DNA of 64,000 nucleotides from Fredinandcohnia onubensis (GTDB lineage: Bacteria; Bacillota; Bacilli; Bacillales; Bacillaceae_L). The position numbers were made by a program, and so were the translations under genes. The stretch is from positions 92,080-156,079 of the forward strand of contig NZ_NSEA01000004.1 in NCBI RefSeq assembly GCF_002734285.1, given 5' to 3'. The first letter of the stretch is position 1; every line of letters begins with the position of its first letter. Below the pieces are notes generated by a model. The model worked only from the letters and a program-made list of their open reading frames with translations. It was not told the origin of the DNA and did not search any database. Below, in pieces: positions 57,566 through 64,000 of the stretch.

Positions 57566-58531
57566 GTGAAGACGATATATATCACACATCCACATTCCTT
57601 TAATCAAACAGATTTGCCGCCAACAGTATTGGCATTAGGATATTTTGATGGGGTCCATTTAGGCCACCAGAAAGTTGTTGAAACTGCAAAAAAGGAAGCA
57701 GAGAAACAAGGGATTTCTTGCTCTGTTATGTCTTTTGATCCTCATCCATCAATCGTCCTAAAAAAAGATGTTACACATGTTGAATATATAACTCCTTTGC
57801 ATCATAAAGAAGAGTTATTTGCTCAATTTGATATCGACTATTTGTATATAGTTAATTTTACATCTGAATTTGCGAGTCTATCGCCACAACAATTTGTTGA
57901 GCAATACATTATCGGTCTTAATGTTAAACATGTTGTTGCAGGATTTGATTTTACGTACGGACGGTTTGGAAAAGGAACAATGGAAACTCTTCCGGAACAT
58001 GCTAATGGACGATTTACCCAAACAACTGTAGAGAAATTAACTTTCAATAATGAAAAAGTAAGTTCAACGCTTATCCGTGAATTTATAGAGAGTGGTGAGG
58101 TTGACAAACTTCCACCTTTATTAGGTAGATTTTACACAGTAAATGGGATTGTGGTTGATGGTGAAAAACGTGGTAGAACCATCGGCTTTCCAACTGCAAA
58201 TGTTAAAACAAATGAAGATTATATTATTCCTAAAATGGGCGTGTATGCTGTTCGTTTAAAAGTTGGTTCAAAATGGTATAATGGAGTATGTAACCTAGGG
58301 GTTAAACCAACTTTTCATGACAATGTAAAGTTGCCATCAATTGAAGTTCATCTATTCGATTTTAATGAAGATATCTATAAGGAAAAGGTTATTGTTGAAT
58401 GGCACAAACGAATTCGTTCAGAAAGAAAGTTTTCTTCCATTGACGAATTGGTGAAACAAATTGGACTTGATAAGGAACAGGCGAAGGAATACTTTGAGAA
58501 AATAGACGAACATACTTGCTTTTTATCGTAA
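57566..58531 (+). CDS. ribF: Bifunctional riboflavin kinase / FMN adenylyltransferase
   Basis: RibF (RibC in B. subtilis) converts riboflavin to FMN and FAD. The 321-residue protein has an N-terminal nucleotidyltransferase domain with YFDGVHLGHQKVVETA and FDPHPSIVL, then STLIREFIESG. The C-terminal kinase domain has GRTIGFPTANVKTNED and GVCNLGVKPTF. The start is GTG 57566, with AAAGGTGA 8 nt upstream. The end of the gene may contain the rpsO promoter. Confidence 0.96.
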   Translation: MKTIYITHPHSFNQTDLPPTVLALGYFDGVHLGHQKVVETAKKEAEKQGISCSVMSFDPHPSIVLKKDVTHVEYITPLHHKEELFAQFDIDYLYIVNFTSEFASLSPQQFVEQYIIGLNVKHVVAGFDFTYGRFGKGTMETLPEHANGRFTQTTVEKLTFNNEKVSSTLIREFIESGEVDKLPPLLGRFYTVNGIVVDGEKRGRTIGFPTANVKTNEDYIIPKMGVYAVRLKVGSKWYNGVCNLGVKPTFHDNVKLPSIEVHLFDFNEDIYKEKVIVEWHKRIRSERKFSSIDELVKQIGLDKEQAKEYFEKIDEHTCFLS

Positions 58532-58544
58532 AAAGTTGTATTCT
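58516..58544 (+). promoter_or_regulatory. Candidate promoter of rpsO at the ribF end
   Basis: TTGCTT (58516-58521) and TATTCT (58539-58544) are separated by 17 bp, each with four of six consensus matches. The -35 lies inside the ribF coding sequence. Transcription from about 58551 would include the structured rpsO leader. Confidence 0.35.
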
Positions 58545-58563
58545 AGTTAAGTATGAAAAAGAA

Positions 58564-58620
58564 CCATTGCGTGGCAGTACGAATCACCAACGTCTGCTAG
58601 GTAATTGGGGATACTATTAT
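58564..58620 (+). ncRNA. rpsO leader, putative S15 autoregulatory RNA
   Basis: The leader before rpsO holds two adjacent stems. CCA (58564-58566) pairs with TGG (58572-58574) around TTGCG. GCAG-T-ACG (58574-58581) pairs with CGTCTGC (58591-58597) with one bulged T. GGTAATTGGGG follows and leads into the ribosome binding site. Adjacent helices near a junction are what Bacillales S15 leaders use to bind S15. The assignment is by position and shape, not by a covariance model. Confidence 0.5.
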
Positions 58621-58634
58621 AGGAGGTGAATAGG

Positions 58635-58904
58635 ATGGCTATCACACAAGAGCGTAAGAACGAAATTATCAGCGAGTACAAAACTCATGAAAATGACACT
58701 GGTTCACCAGAGGTTCAAATCGCTGTCCTAACTGAGCAAATCAATAAGTTAAATGATCATTTACGTACACACAAGAAGGATCATCATTCACGTCGTGGTC
58801 TATTAAAGATGGTTGGTAAACGTCGTAATTTATTAACATATCTTCGTAATAAAGACGTAACTCGTTACCGTGAATTAATCAACAAGCTTGGACTACGTCG
58901 ATAA
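58635..58904 (+). CDS. rpsO: 30S ribosomal protein S15
   Basis: S15 binds the 16S rRNA three-way junction early in 30S assembly. ATG 58635 gives 89 residues ([21 protein letters not shown]), the standard length; an in-frame GTG at 58626 lies within the AGGAGGTGA ribosome binding site. Signatures are [21 protein letters not shown] cut at residue 20, and [22 protein letters not shown] strong terminator follows. Confidence 0.98.
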   Translation: MAITQERKNEIISEYKTHENDTGSPEVQIAVLTEQINKLNDHLRTHKKDHHSRRGLLKMVGKRRNLLTYLRNKDVTRYRELINKLGLRR

Positions 58905-58910
58905 TCTACG

Positions 58911-58938
58911 AAAAAGCGGGAGCATTCCCGCTTTTTTA
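58911..58938 (+). terminator. Terminator of rpsO
   Basis: AAAAAGCGGGA (58911-58921) and TCCCGCTTTTT (58926-58936) form a perfect stem with a short loop and a T tract. The A-rich 5' arm makes it bidirectional in principle. Confidence 0.95.
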
Positions 58939-59016
58939 TTAGGTTAAAAAATGAGGGATTTTTTTCCTCCATTTCTACTATTTGAACAAAAATTCACTTT
59001 ACATATTTAACGAGTA

Positions 59017-59046
59017 TTGATATGTTCGAATAAATTAGTTCATACT
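59017..59046 (+). promoter_or_regulatory. Candidate promoter of pnp
   Basis: TTGATA (59017-59022) and CATACT (59041-59046) are separated by 18 bp, each matching four or five of the six consensus positions. It lies in the AT-rich gap between the rpsO terminator and pnp; no other clear signal is seen there. Confidence 0.35.
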
Positions 59047-59091
59047 ATCATTACATATATTTGAATGTGATTTAGAGAGGGGTACTATTAT

Positions 59092-61209
59092 ATGGAACAA
59101 GGAAAGCAAGTTTTTTCCATGGACTGGGCAGGCCGACAGCTGACCGTTGAAATTGGTCAACTAGCAAAGCAAGCTAATGGGGCTGTATTGGTTCGTTATG
59201 GAGAGACTGCTGTCTTAAGTACAGCAACAGCATCGAAAGAGCCAAAACCATTGGATTTCTTTCCGCTTACTGTAAACTACGAAGAACGATTATATGCAGT
59301 TGGAAAAATCCCTGGAGGATTTATCAAACGTGAGGGTAGACCAAGTGAAAAGGCGATTCTAGCAAGTCGATTAATAGACCGACCGATTCGACCTTTATTT
59401 GCTGATGGATTCAGAAATGAAGTTCAAGTTATCAGTATCGTTATGAGTGTTGACCAAGATTGCTCTTCAGAAATGGCAGCAATGTTCGGTTCATCATTGG
59501 CGCTATCTGTTTCAGATATCCCATTTGAAGGTCCAATAGCAGGTGTAACTGTTGGTAGAGTCGACAATCAATTTATCATCAACCCATCAGTGAAAGAACA
59601 GGAAATGAGCGATATCCATCTAGTTGTAGCCGGTACAAAGGATGCAATCAATATGGTTGAAGCGGGTGCCGATGAAGTTCCTGAAGAAGTAATGCTTGAA
59701 GCAATTATGTTTGGACATGAGGAAATTAAACGATTAATTGCCTTCCAAGAAAAAATCGTTGCAGAAATCGGTAAAGAAAAAAGAGAGATTGTCCTTTACG
59801 AGCTTGATTCAGAATTAGAAGCACAAATTCGTGCGAAAGCGGAAGAGGATATTAATAAAGCAGTACAAGTTGCTGAAAAGCATGCGAGAGAAGATGCAAT
59901 TAATGAAGTAAAAGCTGCAATTTTAGCAGAATACACAGAACAAGAAGTTGATGAGTCGACACTTAAGCAAGTGAAGGAAATTTTAAATAAACTTGTAAAA
60001 GAAGAAGTTCGACGCTTAATCACCGTTGAAAAGGTTCGTCCTGACGGAAGACAAATCGACGAAATTCGTCCACTGTCATCAGAAGTAGGATTATTAACCC
60101 GTACACATGGTTCTGGACTATTCACACGTGGACAAACCCAGGCATTAAGTATTTGTACACTTGGTGCATTAGGAGATGTGCAAATTCTTGATGGGTTAGG
60201 TATAGAGGAAACAAAGCGTTTTATGCACCACTATAATTTCCCTCAATTCAGTGTCGGTGAAACGGGTCCAATGAGAGGCCCAGGACGTCGTGAAATTGGA
60301 CATGGTGCTTTGGGTGAGCGTGCATTGGAACCTGTTGTACCTTCTGAAAAGGATTTCCCATATACCATCCGCCTGGTTTCTGAAGTATTAGAATCAAATG
60401 GTTCTACTTCCCAAGCGAGTATTTGTGCGAGTACATTAGCAATGATGGATGCAGGTGTTCCAATAAAAGCTCCTGTAGCTGGGATCGCAATGGGGCTCAT
60501 CAAATCAGGAGAGCACTATACAGTATTAACTGATATTCAAGGAATGGAAGACCACTTAGGAGATATGGACTTTAAGGTTGCGGGAACATCAAAGGGTGTA
60601 ACTGCTTTACAAATGGATATTAAAATAGCTGGTCTTTCACGTGAAATCCTTGAGGAAGCATTGCAACAAGCTAAAAAAGGCCGTATGCAAATTCTTGATT
60701 CAATGTTAGCAACACTAACAACCCCTAGATCTGAGCTTTCTAAATATGCACCGAAGATCTTAACATTAAAAATTAATCCAGATAAAATCCGTGATGTTAT
60801 TGGGCCAAGTGGTAAACAGATCAATAAGATCATTGACGAAACTGGCGTAAAAATTGATATTGAACAAGACGGTACAGTCTTTATTTCTTCAATAGATGAA
60901 GCAATGAACCAGAAAGCCAAGAAAATCATCGAAGATATTGTTCGTGAAGTAGAAGTTGGCCAAATGTATCTTGGTAAAGTAAAACGTATTGAAAAGTTCG
61001 GCGCATTTGTTGAAATCTTCAGTGGAAAAGATGGACTTGTTCACATTTCCGAACTTGCTGAAGAACGAGTTGGAAAAGTTGAGGATGTTGTCTCAATTGG
61101 TGATGAACTCCTTGTAAAAGTTACCGAAATTGATAAGCAAGGCCGTGTAAACCTTTCAAGAAAAGCCGTTTTACGTGAACAAAAGGAAAAAGAAAAGCAA
61201 CAACAATAA
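59092..61209 (+). CDS. pnp: Polyribonucleotide nucleotidyltransferase (PNPase)
   Basis: PNPase is a 3'-5' phosphorolytic exoribonuclease and RNA-tailing enzyme. The 705-residue length equals B. subtilis. Two RNase PH domains (about 10-145 and 310-540) flank a helical domain. The second contains [17 protein letters not shown] and [21 protein letters not shown]-terminal KH ([16 protein letters not shown], about 563-578) and S1 ([18 protein letters not shown], about 625-642) domains bind RNA. GAGAGGGG precedes ATG 59092. Confidence 0.98.
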   Translation: MEQGKQVFSMDWAGRQLTVEIGQLAKQANGAVLVRYGETAVLSTATASKEPKPLDFFPLTVNYEERLYAVGKIPGGFIKREGRPSEKAILASRLIDRPIRPLFADGFRNEVQVISIVMSVDQDCSSEMAAMFGSSLALSVSDIPFEGPIAGVTVGRVDNQFIINPSVKEQEMSDIHLVVAGTKDAINMVEAGADEVPEEVMLEAIMFGHEEIKRLIAFQEKIVAEIGKEKREIVLYELDSELEAQIRAKAEEDINKAVQVAEKHAREDAINEVKAAILAEYTEQEVDESTLKQVKEILNKLVKEEVRRLITVEKVRPDGRQIDEIRPLSSEVGLLTRTHGSGLFTRGQTQALSICTLGALGDVQILDGLGIEETKRFMHHYNFPQFSVGETGPMRGPGRREIGHGALGERALEPVVPSEKDFPYTIRLVSEVLESNGSTSQASICASTLAMMDAGVPIKAPVAGIAMGLIKSGEHYTVLTDIQGMEDHLGDMDFKVAGTSKGVTALQMDIKIAGLSREILEEALQQAKKGRMQILDSMLATLTTPRSELSKYAPKILTLKINPDKIRDVIGPSGKQINKIIDETGVKIDIEQDGTVFISSIDEAMNQKAKKIIEDIVREVEVGQMYLGKVKRIEKFGAFVEIFSGKDGLVHISELAEERVGKVEDVVSIGDELLVKVTEIDKQGRVNLSRKAVLREQKEKEKQQQ

Positions 61210-61217
61210 TAATCTTT

Positions 61218-61244
61218 CGAAAGCCTGGTAAACCGGGCTTTTTA
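61218..61244 (+). terminator. Terminator of pnp
   Basis: AAGCCTGG (61221-61228) pairs with CCGGGCTT (61233-61240) around a TAAA loop with one U-G pair, followed by TTT and an AGG interruption before further T residues. Confidence 0.85.
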
Positions 61245-61364
61245 GGTTTTTATTTATGTTGTGAAATCGTTTTTAAAGTTTGAACAGTAGCTATTACACT
61301 TTTCTCAATTTGTGTTCTACCTTGTCCCTCCCTTACATATTTTCTAGTAAAGAGGGGGATTGTT

Positions 61365-62354
61365 ATGAAAAAAAGGTATATACAATTTATTGCTTTTATA
61401 TGCATATTATTGGTTTCAATTGGATCATTACATAATCCGTTCACAAATGACTACGTTCAGGGATTAAAAAACAGTTCATTAAAAGAAAGCGCTGACGCAA
61501 TCCCTGTTAGTAGTAAAGGTGACCAACTTTTAAATGAAATTGAAAAAAGGGCAATTGAATATAGTATTCCTGCAGAAGATGCGAAGATTGACCCTGTTTG
61601 GAAAGCAACTCCTGGCCTCAATGGACTAGAGGTAGATATTAAAGCTTCATATGAAAAGATGAAAAAAGAAGGCGAATTTGATGAAAATAAGCTGGTGTAT
61701 AAGCAGCTATCACCTAAAGTTCACCTTGAAGATTTACCTTCGTCCGCGATTTATCGAGGGAATCCAAACAAACCGCTTGTGTCTTTTATAATAAATGTTG
61801 CATGGGGGAATGAATATATTCCTGATATGCTTGCTACGTTAAAAAAGCATAATGTAAATGCAACTTTTTTCTTAGAAGGAAGATGGGTAAAGGAAAATCC
61901 AGATTTAGCTAAAATGATTGTGGATGCTGGACATGAAGTAGGCAACCATTCCTATACGCATCCCGATATGAAAACCTTGTCTTCAGATCTTGTTAGAGAG
62001 CAATTAATGAAGACAAATCAGGTAATTGAGGCAGCTACAGGGAAAAAGCCTACGCTCTTTGCTCCACCTAGTGGAAGCTACCGTGATGAGGTCGTTAAAA
62101 TCGCAGACGAACTCGGTATGAAAACAATTATGTGGAGTGTGGATACAATTGATTGGCAGCGTCCACAACCCCATGTTTTAGTTCAAAGGGTAATGGGCAA
62201 AGTCCATCCTGGCGCTATGGTTTTAATGCATCCAACATCACCAACTGCTCAAAGTCTAGAAAGATTAATTATATCTATTAAACAAAAAGATCTTGCAATC
62301 GACAACGTTTCTACATTATTAAACGAAGAACGTATCATACTAAAGAAAAAGTAG
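61365..62354 (+). CDS. ylxY: YlxY, exported polysaccharide-deacetylase-like protein with degenerate motif 1
   Basis: This 329-residue protein has an N-terminal membrane or signal helix (about 5-21), a linker, and a NodB-type polysaccharide deacetylase domain (about 135-320). The metal-binding HSYTH motif (195-199), APPSGSYRDEV and LMHPTSP are present. The usual TFDDGP motif is replaced by FIINVAWGNE (about 141-150), so the catalytic Asp pair is missing. This matches the YlxY/PdaB-type subgroup. Activity is therefore doubtful. Its neighbours mlpA and ymxH are the same as in B. subtilis. Confidence 0.9.
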   Translation: MKKRYIQFIAFICILLVSIGSLHNPFTNDYVQGLKNSSLKESADAIPVSSKGDQLLNEIEKRAIEYSIPAEDAKIDPVWKATPGLNGLEVDIKASYEKMKKEGEFDENKLVYKQLSPKVHLEDLPSSAIYRGNPNKPLVSFIINVAWGNEYIPDMLATLKKHNVNATFFLEGRWVKENPDLAKMIVDAGHEVGNHSYTHPDMKTLSSDLVREQLMKTNQVIEAATGKKPTLFAPPSGSYRDEVVKIADELGMKTIMWSVDTIDWQRPQPHVLVQRVMGKVHPGAMVLMHPTSPTAQSLERLIISIKQKDLAIDNVSTLLNEERIILKKK

Positions 62355-62381
62355 TGGTGTAAGAACAGGAGGAATCCAGCA

Positions 62382-63623
62382 TTGATTAAAAAGTATACTT
62401 GTCAAAATGGTGTAAGAATTGTATTAGAAAACATCCCAACTGTTCGATCAGTTGCTATTGGTGTTTGGATCGGGACAGGATCACGAAATGAAAGCCCTGA
62501 GAATAACGGTATTTCACATTTTCTAGAGCATATGTTTTTCAAGGGTACGAAAACAAGATCTGCTAGGGAAATTGCAGAGTCTTTTGATAGTATTGGTGGA
62601 CAGGTAAATGCATTCACCTCTAAAGAATACACTTGTTATTACGCAAAGGTATTAGATGAACATGCAAAATTTGCACTAGATGTTCTATCGGACATGTTCT
62701 TCAATTCGAACTTTGATGAAGATGAATTGAAAAAAGAAAAAAATGTTGTCCTAGAAGAAATTAAAATGTACGAAGATACACCAGATGATATCGTCCATGA
62801 CTTATTAAGTAAAGCTACTTATGAAAATCATCCATTAGGTTATCCAATTCTAGGAACAGAAGAAACATTGGAAACTTTTAATGGTGATAAACTCCGTCAA
62901 TATATGAATGCTATGTATACTCCAGAAAATGTGGTCGTGTCTATAGCTGGTAATATTGATGAAAATTTTATTTCTGAGGTTGAGGCATACTTTGGTAATT
63001 ATTCAGGAGACCAAACGAAATATGAGTTGCAAAAACCTTCTTTCCATACTAATAAGATCACTCGAAAGAAAGAAACCGAACAAGCCCATCTTTGCTTAGG
63101 CTTTAATGGCTTACAAATTGGAGATAAAGATGTTTACGACCTAATCGTATTAAATAATATTCTTGGGGGTAGTATGAGTAGCCGTTTATTCCAAGACGTA
63201 CGTGAGCAAAAAGGTTTAGCGTATTCTGTATTCTCTTATCATTCCTCTTATAAGGATACTGGGATGGTCACCATTTATGGGGGCACAGGAAGTAAACAGC
63301 TTAATTTGTTATTCGAAACAATACAGGATACATTAGCAAAGCTTAAGGCAGAAGGTATCACCGAGAAGGAATTAAAGAACAGCAAAGAGCAAATGAAGGG
63401 TAGCCTTATGCTCGGACTTGAAAGTACAAACAGTAGAATGAGCCGAAATGGGAAAAATGAATTATTATTAAAGCAACATAAAAACCTAGATGAAATTTTA
63501 GATGAAATTAATGCTGTAAGTGAAAATAGCGTGAATGCAATGGCAGAACGAGTCTTTACAGACGATTTTTCACTTGCTTTGATTAGTCCCACAGATGATT
63601 TACCGACCAAGCTTTCAAATTGA
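62382..63623 (+). CDS. mlpA: M16-family processing protease MlpA (YmxG)
   Basis: MlpA is a zinc peptidase of the mitochondrial-processing-peptidase type. The 413-residue protein has the inverted zinc motif HFLEH (46-50) and a downstream conserved Glu in KEKNVVLEEIKMYEDTPDD. A C-terminal M16 domain contains GGSMSSRLFQDVREQKGLAYSV cut near residues 266-286. The start is TTG 62382, 10 nt after AGGAGG. It follows ylxY after 27 nt. Confidence 0.94.
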   Translation: MIKKYTCQNGVRIVLENIPTVRSVAIGVWIGTGSRNESPENNGISHFLEHMFFKGTKTRSAREIAESFDSIGGQVNAFTSKEYTCYYAKVLDEHAKFALDVLSDMFFNSNFDEDELKKEKNVVLEEIKMYEDTPDDIVHDLLSKATYENHPLGYPILGTEETLETFNGDKLRQYMNAMYTPENVVVSIAGNIDENFISEVEAYFGNYSGDQTKYELQKPSFHTNKITRKKETEQAHLCLGFNGLQIGDKDVYDLIVLNNILGGSMSSRLFQDVREQKGLAYSVFSYHSSYKDTGMVTIYGGTGSKQLNLLFETIQDTLAKLKAEGITEKELKNSKEQMKGSLMLGLESTNSRMSRNGKNELLLKQHKNLDEILDEINAVSENSVNAMAERVFTDDFSLALISPTDDLPTKLSN

Positions 63624-63687
63624 TTTTGATTCTAAAAATGTGGACTACTCCATACACTGTAAAAAGGACATGTGAGGGGTGGTCTTT

Positions 63688-63948
63688 TTGAGGCTAAGTG
63701 AATTAAGTGGAAAAGAAATTGTTGATGTCAAACGTGCTGAAAGACTAGGTGTTTTAGGCCAAACTGATTTAGAAATTGATGAGAGAACAGGGCAAATAAA
63801 GGCTCTCATCATTCCATCTTTAAAATGGTTTGGTTTAAAGAAACAAGGAAATGAAGTCCGCGTATCATGGCAGCATATACGTAAAATTGGTACAGATATG
63901 ATCATCATTGATATTCCAGATGATTTTGGAACAGAGGAAGCTGAATAG
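63688..63948 (+). CDS. ymxH: YmxH, YlmC-family PRC-barrel protein
   Basis: The 86-residue protein is a PRC-barrel domain: MRLSELSGKEIVDVKRAERL, GVLGQTDLEIDERTG, IIPSLKWFGLKKQG and MIIIDIPDD. YlmC/YmxH proteins are linked to sporulation in B. subtilis, without a defined reaction. TTG 63688 (8 nt after GAGGGGTGG) was chosen because the family starts MRLSEL; a GTG at 63679 adds three residues and overlaps the ribosome binding site. No terminator is visible before the window ends. Confidence 0.9.
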   Translation: MRLSELSGKEIVDVKRAERLGVLGQTDLEIDERTGQIKALIIPSLKWFGLKKQGNEVRVSWQHIRKIGTDMIIIDIPDDFGTEEAE

Positions 63949-64000
63949 TAATACAATATAAACCCACGGATAGTAAATCAAGACTAAAAAAATAAAAACA

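Overview
The window is a low-GC, gene-dense chromosomal segment from a motile, endospore-forming member of the Bacillaceae (Bacillus sensu lato). The gene order follows the Bacillus subtilis 168 block ylqG to ymxH almost gene for gene. All genes lie on the + strand with strong AGGAGG-type ribosome binding sites, and many start at TTG or GTG. I recognise no insertion sequence, prophage, CRISPR array, rRNA or tRNA. The genus cannot be fixed from the sequence alone.

Layout. (1) 1-2849: the tail of a ylqG-like gene, the FlhB-tail homologue ylqH, and sucCD of the TCA cycle with an upstream regulatory region. (2) 2871-6205: dprA and topA, separated by a palindromic, multi-hairpin intergenic element. 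(3) 6267-10040: xerC-hslV-hslU-codY, a recombinase, an ATP-dependent protease and the nutrient-sensing repressor. The trmFO gene that normally sits between topA and xerC in Bacillus is absent; a terminator and a dyad-symmetric promoter take its place. (4) 10324-37498: a 27-kb fla/che operon from flgB to swrB. It encodes the rod, MS ring, switch, export gate and ATPase, hook cap and hook, the chemotaxis core (CheA, B, C, D, W, Y) and sigma-D. (5) 37505-46750: translation and envelope genes rpsB, tsf, pyrH, frr, uppS, cdsA, dxr, rasP and proS. (6) 46822-51135: the Gram-positive replicase polC. (7) 51149-58531: the rimP-nusA-ylxR-ylxQ-infB-ylxP-rbfA operon behind an attenuator-like leader, then truB and ribF. 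(8) 58564-63948: rpsO with a structured leader, pnp, the degenerate deacetylase ylxY, the M16 protease mlpA and the PRC-barrel gene ymxH.

How it fits together. CodY (9217-9996) is encoded immediately upstream of the motility operon that CodY controls in B. subtilis. A Spo0A-box match lies between two good sigma-A promoters ahead of flgB. Another near-match and a CodY-like palindrome lie ahead of sucC. Translation genes carry leader structures suggesting feedback control (rpsB, rimP-nusA, rpsO).

I found no accessory island and no clearly new multi-gene system. The unexplained signals are non-coding: the 36-bp perfect palindrome and hairpin array ahead of topA, the dyad spanning the xerC promoter, a GC-rich two-hairpin element inside the flagellar operon before flgE, and a perfect hairpin between the only Shine-Dalgarno sequence and the start codon of swrD.
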